Shown here one piece after another: positions 52,613-61,023 of a DNA stretch of 64,000 nucleotides. Where the stretch lies: NCBI RefSeq assembly GCF_029871235.1, contig NZ_SSOM01000036.1, positions 1-64,000 of the forward strand, given 5' to 3'. Numbering within the stretch: position 1 is the first letter of the stretch; every line of letters starts with the position of its first letter. Position numbers and translations under genes: made by a program. A model generated the notes under the pieces. The model was given only the letters and a program-made list of their open reading frames with translations. It searched no databases and was not told where the DNA came from. The stretch comes from Pseudomonas sp. BN411. GTDB lineage: Bacteria; Pseudomonadota; Gammaproteobacteria; Pseudomonadales; Pseudomonadaceae.

Positions 52613-54139
52613 TCAGCCGACCTTGGCGAGGTCGGCGGGCTTGTCGCCCTGCCACTCGCGCCAGCGCTGGTGCTCGGGCGAGTCCTGGTAGTCGAAGTTG
52701 TCCTGGCCGAAGGCGATGTTGTAGTAGTCGCGCACCACCGCCTCGACATCGGCGCCGCCGCAGTTGCCCTGGAGAATCTGGTGCACCGGAAGCCAGGCCT
52801 GGACGTACTTCTCCGGCTCGTACTGGAAGATGTCGCAGCATCCGTCGGAGCAGAAATGGAAGCGCTCGCCGCCGTGCACCACGCTGCGGTGGCTCAAGGT
52901 CGTATCCGCATCCGGCTCGGTGAAGGACAACGGGATCTGGCAGATCTGGCAGAGCATCGGCAACGCGTTGTTGTAGAAGCGCTCGCCACGTGCCTGCATC
53001 TCGCGCCAGTGCTCGTAGCGCGGGCGGTAGATGCGGTCGAAGGTGTCCGGGTACTTGGCCGAGAGCCAGTCCAGTTCTTCGTCGGTGGGCATCCAGGTGT
53101 GGAAGTTGGTGGCCTGGCTGTACTGGTAGAAGATCGACCAGGCCTGGTGGCTGATGTGTTCCTTGCCGATGGTGGTCTGCTCGACGTACTTCGGCGGACG
53201 GATGCCGTAGCGCTCCAGGTCCTTGAACAGCGCACCGCCGGCCTGCTCGTAGTACACCTCCCAGGCCTCGGCCCAGGACATGACTTTGTTCGGCAGCATG
53301 TAGTCCATCATCATCCCCACCAACGTCAGCAGGCGGTAACCGCGCCAGAACCACTTGTCGATCCAGCGCTGGATGATCGGGACGTTGTCTTCGTGCTGCT
53401 CCAGCAGGAACTTGATCACCTCCAGCCCCAGGGTCATGTGCCGGGCTTCGTCGGACTGGGCCGAGAAGCCGAAGGTGACGGTGGCCATGTCGCCGTTGTA
53501 GGCGGCGCCGGACATGAAGGGCACGAACAGCAGGTTGGTCAGCACGTACTCGAACGAGAACGAAATGGCCGTGAGGAACTCGAACGGGCCCGCAGTGCGT
53601 GCGTCTTCGAAGAAGGACTTGGGCACCGAGAGGAACCACACCCGGTCATGCATGTGGGCGAAGTCATGCAGGCCGTTGAAGTGCTTGTTGTAGTGGCTCA
53701 TGGCGTGGATCTGGGTCTGCACGTGGCGCAGCTCGTCGATCGCCTGCATCTGGCAGGCGACCCGCGCCCCGGCGCCACCGAAGTGCCGACCGACGCGGGC
53801 GAAGCCCTGGTAGGCCTGGTACTCCAGCGGGGTCACGCCGCAGAGGAACAGTTTCAGCGCGTTGACGTAGCGCGCGTCGGACAGGTTGGTATGGCCGTTG
53901 TTCTGGGAGAAGGCGTCGAAGATGGCGTAGAGCTTCTTCTCCTTCTCGGCCTGGTATTTCCAGTAGGCGTCCATGGTCAGGCGGAAGGGATCCTCCCACT
54001 TGTCCCAGTCGGTGATCTTGATGCCTTCGAAGCGCTCGTAGGGGTAGATGTCGTCCTTGCTCTGGTAGCTCGGCTCCCAGGCCAGGTCGCGGGTCAGGCA
54101 GCGGTACTTGTCTTTCTGGTTCAGGCGTTTGGCGGCCAT
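52613..54139 (-). CDS. dmpN: Phenol hydroxylase, oxygenase alpha subunit N (di-iron)
   Basis: 508 residues. It holds the carboxylate-bridged di-iron site: the first E...ExxH in QMQAIDELRHVQTQIHAM and the second in FGFSAQSDEARHMTLGLEV. The C-terminal Cys/His cluster is CQICQIPLSF plus HFCSDGCCDIF. It hydroxylates phenol to catechol. Only slightly shorter than Dmp-type relatives (about 515). The ATG at 54139 has GGGAGAG upstream. Confidence 0.97.
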   Translation of the reverse strand: MAAKRLNQKDKYRCLTRDLAWEPSYQSKDDIYPYERFEGIKITDWDKWEDPFRLTMDAYWKYQAEKEKKLYAIFDAFSQNNGHTNLSDARYVNALKLFLCGVTPLEYQAYQGFARVGRHFGGAGARVACQMQAIDELRHVQTQIHAMSHYNKHFNGLHDFAHMHDRVWFLSVPKSFFEDARTAGPFEFLTAISFSFEYVLTNLLFVPFMSGAAYNGDMATVTFGFSAQSDEARHMTLGLEVIKFLLEQHEDNVPIIQRWIDKWFWRGYRLLTLVGMMMDYMLPNKVMSWAEAWEVYYEQAGGALFKDLERYGIRPPKYVEQTTIGKEHISHQAWSIFYQYSQATNFHTWMPTDEELDWLSAKYPDTFDRIYRPRYEHWREMQARGERFYNNALPMLCQICQIPLSFTEPDADTTLSHRSVVHGGERFHFCSDGCCDIFQYEPEKYVQAWLPVHQILQGNCGGADVEAVVRDYYNIAFGQDNFDYQDSPEHQRWREWQGDKPADLAKVG

Positions 54140-54174
54140 GGTGGCTCTCCCGATTCTTGTCGTTGTACGCGGGG

Positions 54175-54444
54175 TTAGTTCCAGTGCAGGGCGAAGCGGT
54201 CTTCGTCTTCCTCGACGTTGCCGCCGAGGGTGATGACGTCGATGAGCATTTCCTGCACGTCCCATTCGCGTCCGAGCTTCTCTTCCACCGTGGTGCGGTT
54301 GATCTCCAGGCGGCCTTCGGCCTGGACGCGGATCATGGCCGGCTGGTGCTGGATCTCGGCGTGGGGGTTGTCCTGGACGATGGCGTCGACGATGTAGCGG
54401 GCGTTGTCGTTGTCCTGGAAGGCGATGTAGACGAGGGAGGTCAT
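54175..54444 (-). CDS. dmpM: Phenol hydroxylase, effector protein M
   Basis: 89 residues. Cofactor-less effector (MmoB/DmpM fold) needed for hydroxylase turnover: MTSLVYIAFQDNDNARYIVD, IRVQAEGRLEINR, VQEMLIDVITLGGN. Its ATG overlaps the dmpL stop by four bases (ATGA), so the two are translationally coupled. Confidence 0.95.
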   Translation of the reverse strand: MTSLVYIAFQDNDNARYIVDAIVQDNPHAEIQHQPAMIRVQAEGRLEINRTTVEEKLGREWDVQEMLIDVITLGGNVEEDEDRFALHWN

Positions 54445-55436
54445 TGCGCGGCTCCTGCAAGGCCGAGTTTCTTCAGGCGGGCGGCGAACTCGCCGGCCAC
54501 GGTGTCGAGGGCTGCGGCACCCGGGCCGATGGCGGCAAGGGGGGCCAGGGCTTCCAGGGCGCGGGCCTGCCACTGGCCGACCCAGCCTTCCACCAACGCG
54601 CGGTTCTCCGCGCTTTCGGCCACCACGGTTTTCACCAGGGCATCGACCCAGCGTTGGGTCTCGGCGAACCACAGGCGCATGAACTCAGTGAGCATTCCCA
54701 CCTGACCGGCACCCTGGGCGCAAAGCTGCTCGTCGAACTTGTGGAAGATGAGCGGGAAGAGCAGGCCGTCGCTGACCAGGTTCTGCGCCAGCGTCAGCTC
54801 GAACCAGTCACGCACCACCAGCGTGTCTTCCACGTAGCGACGCAGGCCCTGCCAGGCCGGGTCCTGCAGCCATTGCTGTTTGGCCTCTGCAAGCAGGTCG
54901 GTGCCGCCGTCGTCGAGCATCAGGCCGATGCGCGACAGGTACTGGGCGATGCCGAGACGGTCCATGGCCTGGAACATGTGCAGCTGGGTCAGGCTGGTGC
55001 CGAAACCGTCGGCGGCGATGCCGCTGTTGTTCATGTTGGCGCCGAGTTCGGCGTGGCGCAGGGGCAGCAGCAGGCGGGCGATCTGCTCCCGGCTGCCGGC
55101 ATCGAGGCCGGCCAGCAGGTTGCGCTTCTCGCAGAAGGCGTAATCGTGCTCGGCGTTCTCCTGCATCCGGGCGCGGGTCTGCACGTAGGCGCCGTAGTAG
55201 AACTGGCGCGGGTCGCTGACGGCGTACCAGTCGGCCATGCGCACGGCGGTGCGGGTGGCATCGTTGAGAAGCTTGTCGGGCTGCCACAGCGGGCGGTAGT
55301 GGAAGTTGGTGGCGGCCTCGATGTCGAAGCTTGCCTCCTGGTAACGGCTGGCAGGCTTGTCGCCGAAACGCCGGCGGATGTGGCTGAAGGTCTGGCGGAT
55401 CGGCTCGGCCGTCGCCGTCTTGATCTCGATACTCAT
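54441..55436 (-). CDS. dmpL: Phenol hydroxylase, oxygenase beta subunit L
   Basis: 331 residues, the family length. Helical di-iron-like fold without metal ligands: RQTFSHIRRRFGDKPASRYQ, EKRNLLAGLDAGSREQIARL, and LAQNLVSDGLLFPLIFHKFD. It pairs with DmpN and DmpO. It starts 54 bp after dmpK. Confidence 0.95.
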   Translation of the reverse strand: MSIEIKTATAEPIRQTFSHIRRRFGDKPASRYQEASFDIEAATNFHYRPLWQPDKLLNDATRTAVRMADWYAVSDPRQFYYGAYVQTRARMQENAEHDYAFCEKRNLLAGLDAGSREQIARLLLPLRHAELGANMNNSGIAADGFGTSLTQLHMFQAMDRLGIAQYLSRIGLMLDDGGTDLLAEAKQQWLQDPAWQGLRRYVEDTLVVRDWFELTLAQNLVSDGLLFPLIFHKFDEQLCAQGAGQVGMLTEFMRLWFAETQRWVDALVKTVVAESAENRALVEGWVGQWQARALEALAPLAAIGPGAAALDTVAGEFAARLKKLGLAGAAQ

Positions 55437-55490
55437 GCAGGGCGTCCTGTACTTGTTGTTGTGAGGAACCGACGCGTCGTTGCGGGGCGG

Positions 55491-55748
55491 TCAGTCGGCC
55501 TGGCCACGGCTCTCGCCGTAGCGCCACTTCTCCATGTCGGCGTCGATGGCGTCGGCCATCTGCGCGTCCATGTGTTGAACCCGGTTCTGTTCGCAGAAGC
55601 TGGCGAAGGCGGCGCGCGGCAGAACCAGCTCGACGAAGAGGTCGGGATAGCCGATGGCGAAGTCGAACTCGACGAAGGTGGCGTCGGGCTCGCTGCGCAC
55701 CCGGACGTAGCGCGACAGTTGATCGAAGCGGGTCACTGGCTGGCTCAT
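55491..55748 (-). CDS. dmpK: Phenol hydroxylase assembly protein K
   Basis: 85 residues. FDQLSRYVRVRSEPDATFVE, then FDFAIGYPDLFVELVLPRAA. DmpK binds apo-hydroxylase and helps load iron. It is the first gene of the operon. The ATG at 55748 is preferred because GGAG lies at the right distance upstream; an ATG five codons earlier is possible. Confidence 0.9.
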   Translation of the reverse strand: MSQPVTRFDQLSRYVRVRSEPDATFVEFDFAIGYPDLFVELVLPRAAFASFCEQNRVQHMDAQMADAIDADMEKWRYGESRGQAD

Positions 55749-55783
55749 GCAAGGCAACTCCATGGGCGGGTTACCTGGGGTAG

Positions 55784-55800
55784 AGCAACGGCTGTGCCAG
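55784..55800 (-). promoter_or_regulatory. Sigma-54 (-24/-12) promoter of the phenol operon
   Basis: CTGGCAC-N5-TTGCT on the minus strand, a near-perfect match to the RpoN consensus, 36 bp before the dmpK start codon. This fits control by the divergent sigma-54 activator. Confidence 0.92.
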
Positions 55801-55946
55801 GGCCTTGAAAGCTCCGCCACAAATAACTCAACCCTTTGTTTTAATTGATCTTTCATGAGCATCAACGTGCAGGAGGCGCGACCTGAACAGGCCTGCCCAG
55901 ACGATGACCCTTCACCATTTGCGCAATTGCCCCAGGGCGCTTTGAG

Positions 55947-55993
55947 CAAATCGCCAATCGGCCCTCCCCTGCCACACAGCCGATTGACTTTTG
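55947..55993. promoter_or_regulatory. Candidate upstream activating site (imperfect inverted repeat)
   Basis: Arms at 55947-55962 and 55979-55993 share GCCGATTG/CAATCGGC perfectly and match at about 11 of 15 positions. They lie about 150-190 bp upstream of the -24/-12 promoter, where DmpR/XylR-type hexamers bind. Confidence 0.5.
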
Positions 55994-56132
55994 AGTGGCT
56001 TTCAGGCCGCTTAGAAAAAAGAACGCGGCCCTTCCTTGCGTCCACCGGCCGCCCGGTCGAACCGTCCAAACCGCCCGCCTGAGCGGTGGTTCGCCGGCCT
56101 CCCCGCACAAGAACAATCTGGGGTGCAGCACG

Positions 56133-57836
56133 ATGAAAGTTGATTACAAGGCGTCGGAGCACAGCCCGACCCTGAAGGACCTGACCGACCGGGTCCGCTT
56201 CCTCGGCAACGAGGGCAAGATCTGGCTCGACGAGCAGCGCATGCTGCTGCTCCAGTCCGCCGCCATGGGCTCGTTCCGCCGCGAGCTGGTGGAGATGCTC
56301 GGCGAGGAACGCGCCAAGGGCCTGTTCCTGCGCCTGGGCTACCAGTCCGGCCTGAAGGACGCCGAGCTGGCGCGCAAGCTGCGCCCCGACGCCGATGCGG
56401 TGGAGATGTTCCTCACCGGCCCGCAGCTCCATTCCCTCAAGGGCATGGTCAAGGTCGAGCCGCTTTCGATGAACATCGACATCGAGAACGGCCAGTTCTA
56501 CGCCGACCTCGAATGGCAGAACTCCTACGAGGTGGAAAACTGCCGGGCCGAAGGCCTCCAGTCCGACCAGCCGGTGTGCTGGACCCTGCTCGGCTATGCC
56601 ATCAGCTACTCGTCGTTCTTCCTCGGTCGCCAGGTGCTCTACAAGGAGGTCAGCTGCCGCGGCTGTGGGGACTCGCGTTGCCGCATCATCGGCAAGCCGG
56701 TGGAGGAATGGGACGACGCCGAAGAGTTCATGCGCTACTTCCAGAGCGACCCCATCATCGAAGAACTCCAGGCCCTGCAGCTTCAGGTCGCGACCATGCG
56801 CCAGCGCCTGGAGCAGGACGCAGGCCAGTACTACGGCATCGGCAAGGCGCCGCTTTACCGCAAGGCCTGCACCCTGATCGACAAGGCCGCGCCGGGAAAG
56901 GCTTCGGTCCTGCTGCTGGGGGAAACCGGCGTCGGCAAGGAAGTCATGGCGCGCAGCCTGCACCTGCGCAGCGAACGCGCCGGCGGCCCCTTCGTCGCGC
57001 TGAACTGCGCGGCCATTCCACCGGACCTGATCGAAGCCGAGCTGTTCGGCGTGGAGCGCGGCGCCTACACCGGTGCCCAACAATCGCGCATGGGCCGTTT
57101 CGAACGCGCCAACGGCGGCACCCTGTTCCTCGACGAAGTGGTGGAGCTCACGCCACGCGCCCAGGCCAGCCTGTTGCGGGTGCTGCAGGAGGAAGAACTG
57201 GAACGGGTGGGCGACTCGCAGACCCGCAAGGTGAACGTCCGGGTGATCGCGGCCACCCACGAGGACCTGGCCAGGGCGGTGAAGGACGGCCGTTTCCGCG
57301 CCGACCTCTACTACCGGCTGAACGTCTACCCGGTGTTCATTCCCTCCCTGCGCGAACGCAAGGAAGACATTCCGCTGCTGGTGGATCACTTCCTCGCACG
57401 CCTGCACACCGCCTATGGCAAGCACACCCTGGGCCTCTCCGACCGGGCGCTGGAAGCCTGCATGCGCTACGACTGGCCGGGGAACATCCGCGAGCTGGAG
57501 AACCTCGTCGAACGCGGGGTGATCATCACCGATGCCAACCAGAGCATCAGCGCCGACGCGCTCTTCCCACACTTGTCCCACGAGGCCCAGAGCATCGGTC
57601 TTTCCAGCAGCGGCGCGCTGGTGGAAGCGGTGCCGAGCGTCGAGCCGGACTGGGTGGAACGCCTGATCGACAGCGGCGTCAGCCTGGATTCGGTGGAAGA
57701 AGCGCTGATGCAGGGCGCGATGAAGCGCGCGCAGAACAACGTGTCCGAAGCTGCGCGGCTGCTGGGTATGACCCGCCCCGCGCTGGCCTACCGGCTGAAG
57801 AAGTTGCCAACGGAGGATGCGGCGGACCATCGCTGA
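56133..57836 (+). CDS. dmpR: Sigma-54-dependent phenol-responsive activator (DmpR/XylR family)
   Basis: 567 residues, like DmpR (563). The N-terminal XylR_N and V4R sensing domains span about 10-215 (FLRLGYQSGLKDAELARKLR; CRGCGDSRCRIIGKP). The AAA+ domain is at about 240-470 with Walker A GETGVGKE, the sigma-54 contact loop GAYTGA, Walker B GGTLFLDE and an arginine-finger region. A Fis-type HTH is at the end (VSEAARLLGMTRPALAYRLK). It binds phenols directly and activates the divergent operon. The loop has Tyr where GAFTGA is most common. Confidence 0.93.
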   Translation: MKVDYKASEHSPTLKDLTDRVRFLGNEGKIWLDEQRMLLLQSAAMGSFRRELVEMLGEERAKGLFLRLGYQSGLKDAELARKLRPDADAVEMFLTGPQLHSLKGMVKVEPLSMNIDIENGQFYADLEWQNSYEVENCRAEGLQSDQPVCWTLLGYAISYSSFFLGRQVLYKEVSCRGCGDSRCRIIGKPVEEWDDAEEFMRYFQSDPIIEELQALQLQVATMRQRLEQDAGQYYGIGKAPLYRKACTLIDKAAPGKASVLLLGETGVGKEVMARSLHLRSERAGGPFVALNCAAIPPDLIEAELFGVERGAYTGAQQSRMGRFERANGGTLFLDEVVELTPRAQASLLRVLQEEELERVGDSQTRKVNVRVIAATHEDLARAVKDGRFRADLYYRLNVYPVFIPSLRERKEDIPLLVDHFLARLHTAYGKHTLGLSDRALEACMRYDWPGNIRELENLVERGVIITDANQSISADALFPHLSHEAQSIGLSSSGALVEAVPSVEPDWVERLIDSGVSLDSVEEALMQGAMKRAQNNVSEAARLLGMTRPALAYRLKKLPTEDAADHR

Positions 57837-57925
57837 CGCATCCGCGCAGGGATTCCCATGGCAAAGCCCGGGGCATCCACTAGAGTTCCACCAGCACTTC
57901 CGCTTTTCCGCCCAAGGAGGGCTCC

Positions 57926-58360
57926 ATGCGTCTGATCTGTGCCGCCGTTTCTCTGCTCCTGCTCGCGGGTTGTTCGTCCTACCGCACGGACCCGGGCCAG
58001 ATCACCCAGGTCCCCGCTGACCGCCTGTTGGCGTTCCAGGAACCGGTAGAGGGCGGAGGTCAGATCGTGGTGAACCGCGACATGGGCGGGCTGGGTAGCG
58101 GCTGCTACATCGCCGTGCATGTGGACCGCCAACTGGCGGCTCGCATCGGCATAGGCGAAGTCGCCAGCTTCCAGGTTCCACCGGGCGACCGTATCGTCGG
58201 CATCGGCATCGACGAAACCGACGACACCCTCTGCTCCAAGGGCCGCCTCCGTCGTGAAAAGGCCGCACATATCGAGCCGGGCCAGAGCGAGCGTTTCCGC
58301 ATCGTCAGCGACAATCGCGAAGGCTTTGCCTTGCTCGCGGACGAACCCCCGGGCAAGTAG
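57926..58360 (+). CDS. Unknown lipoprotein (144 aa)
   Basis: Lipoprotein signal with lipobox LLLLAGCSSY. The mature part is beta-rich: QIVVNRDMGGLGSGCYIAVH, GDRIVGIGIDETDDTLCSKG. The pattern is like DUF2846-type periplasmic lipoproteins, but I am not sure. RBS AAGGAGG at the right distance. It follows the activator by 89 bp, with no obvious link to phenol use. Confidence 0.75.
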   Translation: MRLICAAVSLLLLAGCSSYRTDPGQITQVPADRLLAFQEPVEGGGQIVVNRDMGGLGSGCYIAVHVDRQLAARIGIGEVASFQVPPGDRIVGIGIDETDDTLCSKGRLRREKAAHIEPGQSERFRIVSDNREGFALLADEPPGK

Positions 58361-58443
58361 GGCATTGCACATCGGTCGACCGTTGGTGCGCGCGGCGCAC
58401 CCTACCCGACAGGCCCCGGCGGGTAGTTTCCCACCCACAAATG

Positions 58444-58484
58444 AAAAAGACCGGAAGCGGGACTGCTGAACCCGATTCCGGTCT
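58444..58484 (-). terminator. Strong minus-strand hairpin terminator
   Basis: On the minus strand AGACCGGAA.../...TTCCGGTCT with nested GGGTTC/CCCGC pairing, then TTTTT. No protein gene ends here on that strand, so it may end a small RNA transcribed from about 58700 toward 58444. Confidence 0.6.
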
Positions 58485-58741
58485 GACGCTAATGCGTGGA
58501 ACTTTGCCTGTTCGCCTTCCGCTATTACTGCTCGGGAAGGCTCGTGGAGTGGGCTTCCGTGCGGCTACTGCCCCCGCCCCATACGAGTTGTTCACAGGAT
58601 ACTGCTACCGCGATTTCGCGTATTTCCACTCATCAGCGATTCGGCTCACTGGTCGGCAGGCAGTCAGGCCGGCAACCGTTCGCCCCTTCTTTGCCACCGC
58701 TCACCCCCAGGGTTAACCTGCCCGCTTTTGCGCGTCCGAAC

Positions 58742-59500
58742 ATGAGCCTTCACGATTTCTTCCTGCTGCTGGTCGCCGGCTTTGCCGCCGGGGGCATGAA
58801 CGCCCTTGCCGGCGGCGGCACCTTCTTCTCGTTCCCCGCCCTGCTCGCCGCCGGCCTGCCGCCGGTGACCGCCAACGCCACCAATGCCGTGGCCCTCTGG
58901 CCCGCCAGCCTGGCCGCCAGTTGGGCCGCGCGGGAACAGCTGCGTCCGCTGGGGCGCTACGTGGTGCCGCTGGTGTTGCTGTCTCTGCTGGGCGGCCTGG
59001 GCGGCGGCCTGCTGTTGCTCGCTGGCGGCGACGAAACCTTTCGGCGGCTGATTCCCTGGCTGTTGCTGGCCGCCACCCTGCTGTTCGCCGCCAGCCCCTG
59101 GCTGAGCAGGCTGATCAACCGCCGACTTCAGGCCGGAGACCTGCCGCCTCACGGCATCGGCAGCGGCCTGAGCCACACCCTGGTCGCCCTCTACGGCGGC
59201 TACTTCGGCGCCGGCATGGGCATACTGCAACTGGCGGCGTTCTCCATCGAAGGCCATCCGCTGTTGCGCGCCAACGCGCTGAAGAATCTGCTGTCCAGCA
59301 CCATCTACAGCGTCGCGGTGGTGACCTTCGTGGCGGCGGGCCGGGTGAGCTGGAGCGAGCTGGCGGTACTGCTGGGCGCGGCCAGTTGCGGCGGCTACTG
59401 CGGCGGTGCGCTGGCGCGGAAACTGCCGACCCGGTGGCTGCGCTGGCTGGTGATTGCGGTAGGAACGGGGATGACGGCGTATTACTTCGCCATCACCTGA
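58742..59500 (+). CDS. TSUP-family (TauE/SafE) membrane permease
   Basis: 252 residues with about seven or eight hydrophobic segments and the duplicated TSUP motif: AGGMNALAGGGTFFSFPALL near residues 17-37 and ALYGGYFGAGMGILQLAAFS near 153-172. It transports organosulfur or other anions; the substrate is unknown. The ATG at 58742 is chosen because the longer frame upstream has no support. Confidence 0.9.
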   Translation: MSLHDFFLLLVAGFAAGGMNALAGGGTFFSFPALLAAGLPPVTANATNAVALWPASLAASWAAREQLRPLGRYVVPLVLLSLLGGLGGGLLLLAGGDETFRRLIPWLLLAATLLFAASPWLSRLINRRLQAGDLPPHGIGSGLSHTLVALYGGYFGAGMGILQLAAFSIEGHPLLRANALKNLLSSTIYSVAVVTFVAAGRVSWSELAVLLGAASCGGYCGGALARKLPTRWLRWLVIAVGTGMTAYYFAIT

Positions 59501-59560
59501 CCCGGCCCTGGCAGGCGCGGCTGCTTTTGCAGGATGGGTCGGGCGGCGATCCGCGAGCTT

Positions 59561-59595
59561 GCGATACCCATCGATGTCGTCGTGATGGGTATCGC
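59561..59595. repeat. Intergenic hairpin repeat
   Basis: GCGATACCCATC/GATGGGTATCGC with an 11-bp loop, flanked by outer pairing (AGGATG... and ...CATCCT). Different from the REP-like family. Confidence 0.55.
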
Positions 59596-59668
59596 TCCGC
59601 TCCACCACATCCTACGGGCTGCTACGTCGCCATAATCTGATCCGGACTCCCTTGTAGGGTGGGCTACC

Positions 59669-59764
59669 TGTGGGGGCGAATTCATTCGCGATGGAACGCG
59701 CAGCGTTCCCCTGAGGCGGTCGGGCAACCCTGCGGGCTGCTTAGCGAATGAATTCGCCCCCACA
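59669..59764. repeat. REP-like inverted pair (REPIN)
   Basis: Two copies of the REP palindrome in opposite orientation (59669-59689 and 59744-59764, identical 21-mers in inverse) around a 54-bp spacer. This is the mobile form of REP elements. Confidence 0.75.
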
Positions 59765-59866
59765 ATTGAATCCCGCCCCCCGGCGCAACCATCCGCCCCC
59801 TTCATTTGCCCGCAAGGTGCGGCTCTGCTAGTGTCGCGCCCGATTCGACCGCCGCGAGACAGCATC

Positions 59867-60109
59867 ATGGCCCGCAAGAAAGCCACCCCCGATTTCGAAC
59901 AGTCCCTCGCCGACCTTCAGGCCCTCGTGGAGCGCCTGGAAAGCGGTGAACTGTCGCTGGAGGACTCCCTCAGCGCCTTCGAGCAGGGTATTCGCCTGAC
60001 CCGCGAGTGCCAGGCCTCGCTGACCCAGGCGGAGCAGAAGGTGCAGATCCTGCTGGAGCGCGACGGCCAACTGGAAGAAGCGCCCTTCGACGCGGACGAG
60101 CAAGCATGA
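59867..60109 (+). CDS. xseB: Exodeoxyribonuclease VII small subunit
   Basis: 80 residues, the usual length: [40 protein letters not shown], and [13 protein letters not shown]. It binds XseA to form ExoVII, which degrades single-stranded DNA. Its TGA overlaps the ispA ATG, as in other gammaproteobacteria. Confidence 0.96.
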   Translation: MARKKATPDFEQSLADLQALVERLESGELSLEDSLSAFEQGIRLTRECQASLTQAEQKVQILLERDGQLEEAPFDADEQA

Positions 60110-60993
60110 TCGCCAGCTACCAGGCGCGCTGCCAGGAACGCGTGGACGCCGCCCTCGCCGAGCTTTTCATCCCCCCGCTCGCCCCGCTCGAACGTCTCTA
60201 CCAGGCCATGCGCTACAGCGTCGTGAACGGTGGCAAGCGCGTACGCCCCCTGCTGGTCTACGCCGCCTGCGAAGCCCTCGGCGGTGATGTGGCCCGTGCC
60301 GATGGCGCGGCCTGCGCGGTGGAGCTGATCCACGCCTATTCCCTGGTCCACGACGACCTGCCGGCCATGGACGACGACGACCTGCGCCGTGGCCAGCCCA
60401 CCACCCATATCGCCTTCGATGAAGCGACCGCCATCCTCGCCGGCGACGGCCTGCAAGCGCTGGCCTTCGAAGTGCTGGCCGATCCCATGCGCAACCCGCA
60501 GGACGCCGAAACCCGCCTGGCGATGATCGCCAGCCTCAGCCACGCCGCCGGCCCCGCCGGCATGGTTGGCGGTCAGGCCATCGACCTCGGTTCGGTTGGA
60601 CTGAAACTCGACCAGGGAGCCCTGGAGGCCATGCACCGGCACAAGACCGGCGCGCTGATCGAAGCCAGCGTGCGTCTCGGCGCCCTGTCCAGCGGTCAGG
60701 CCGACCCGGCCTCCCTGGCGGCACTGCGCATCTACGCCCGCGCAATCGGCCTCGCCTTCCAGGTGCAGGACGACATTCTCGACGTGGAGAGCGACACCGC
60801 CACCCTGGGCAAGACCCAGGGCAAGGACCAGGCCCACGACAAGCCCACCTACCCTTCCCTGCTCGGCCTCGATAACGCCAAGGCCTATGCGCTGGAACTG
60901 CGCGACCAGGCCCTGCGCGCCACCGCCAACCTGGGCGATGCCGCCGAGCCGTTGCGCGCGCTGGCCCGCTACATCGTCGAACGGCGCAGCTAA
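60106..60993 (+). CDS. ispA: Farnesyl diphosphate synthase (geranyltranstransferase)
   Basis: 295 residues. Polyprenyl synthase with the first Asp-rich motif in [17 protein letters not shown] and the second in [14 protein letters not shown]; also GGKRVRPLL. It makes farnesyl diphosphate from IPP and GPP/DMAPP. ATGA overlap with xseB. In many pseudomonads dxs follows; here a PAP2 gene on the other strand follows instead. Confidence 0.96.
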   Translation: MIASYQARCQERVDAALAELFIPPLAPLERLYQAMRYSVVNGGKRVRPLLVYAACEALGGDVARADGAACAVELIHAYSLVHDDLPAMDDDDLRRGQPTTHIAFDEATAILAGDGLQALAFEVLADPMRNPQDAETRLAMIASLSHAAGPAGMVGGQAIDLGSVGLKLDQGALEAMHRHKTGALIEASVRLGALSSGQADPASLAALRIYARAIGLAFQVQDDILDVESDTATLGKTQGKDQAHDKPTYPSLLGLDNAKAYALELRDQALRATANLGDAAEPLRALARYIVERRS

Positions 60994-61023
60994 GCTCGCC
61001 GTCCGACAGTTACCTCACGGTCT

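Noticed and set aside
58389-58415. GTGCG-CGCGG-CGCAC palindrome outside the island
   Set aside because: The spacer is five bases, there is no (A/C)GAC tail and no gene start at the right distance; it belongs to a common intergenic GGTGCGCGCGGCGCACC repeat.
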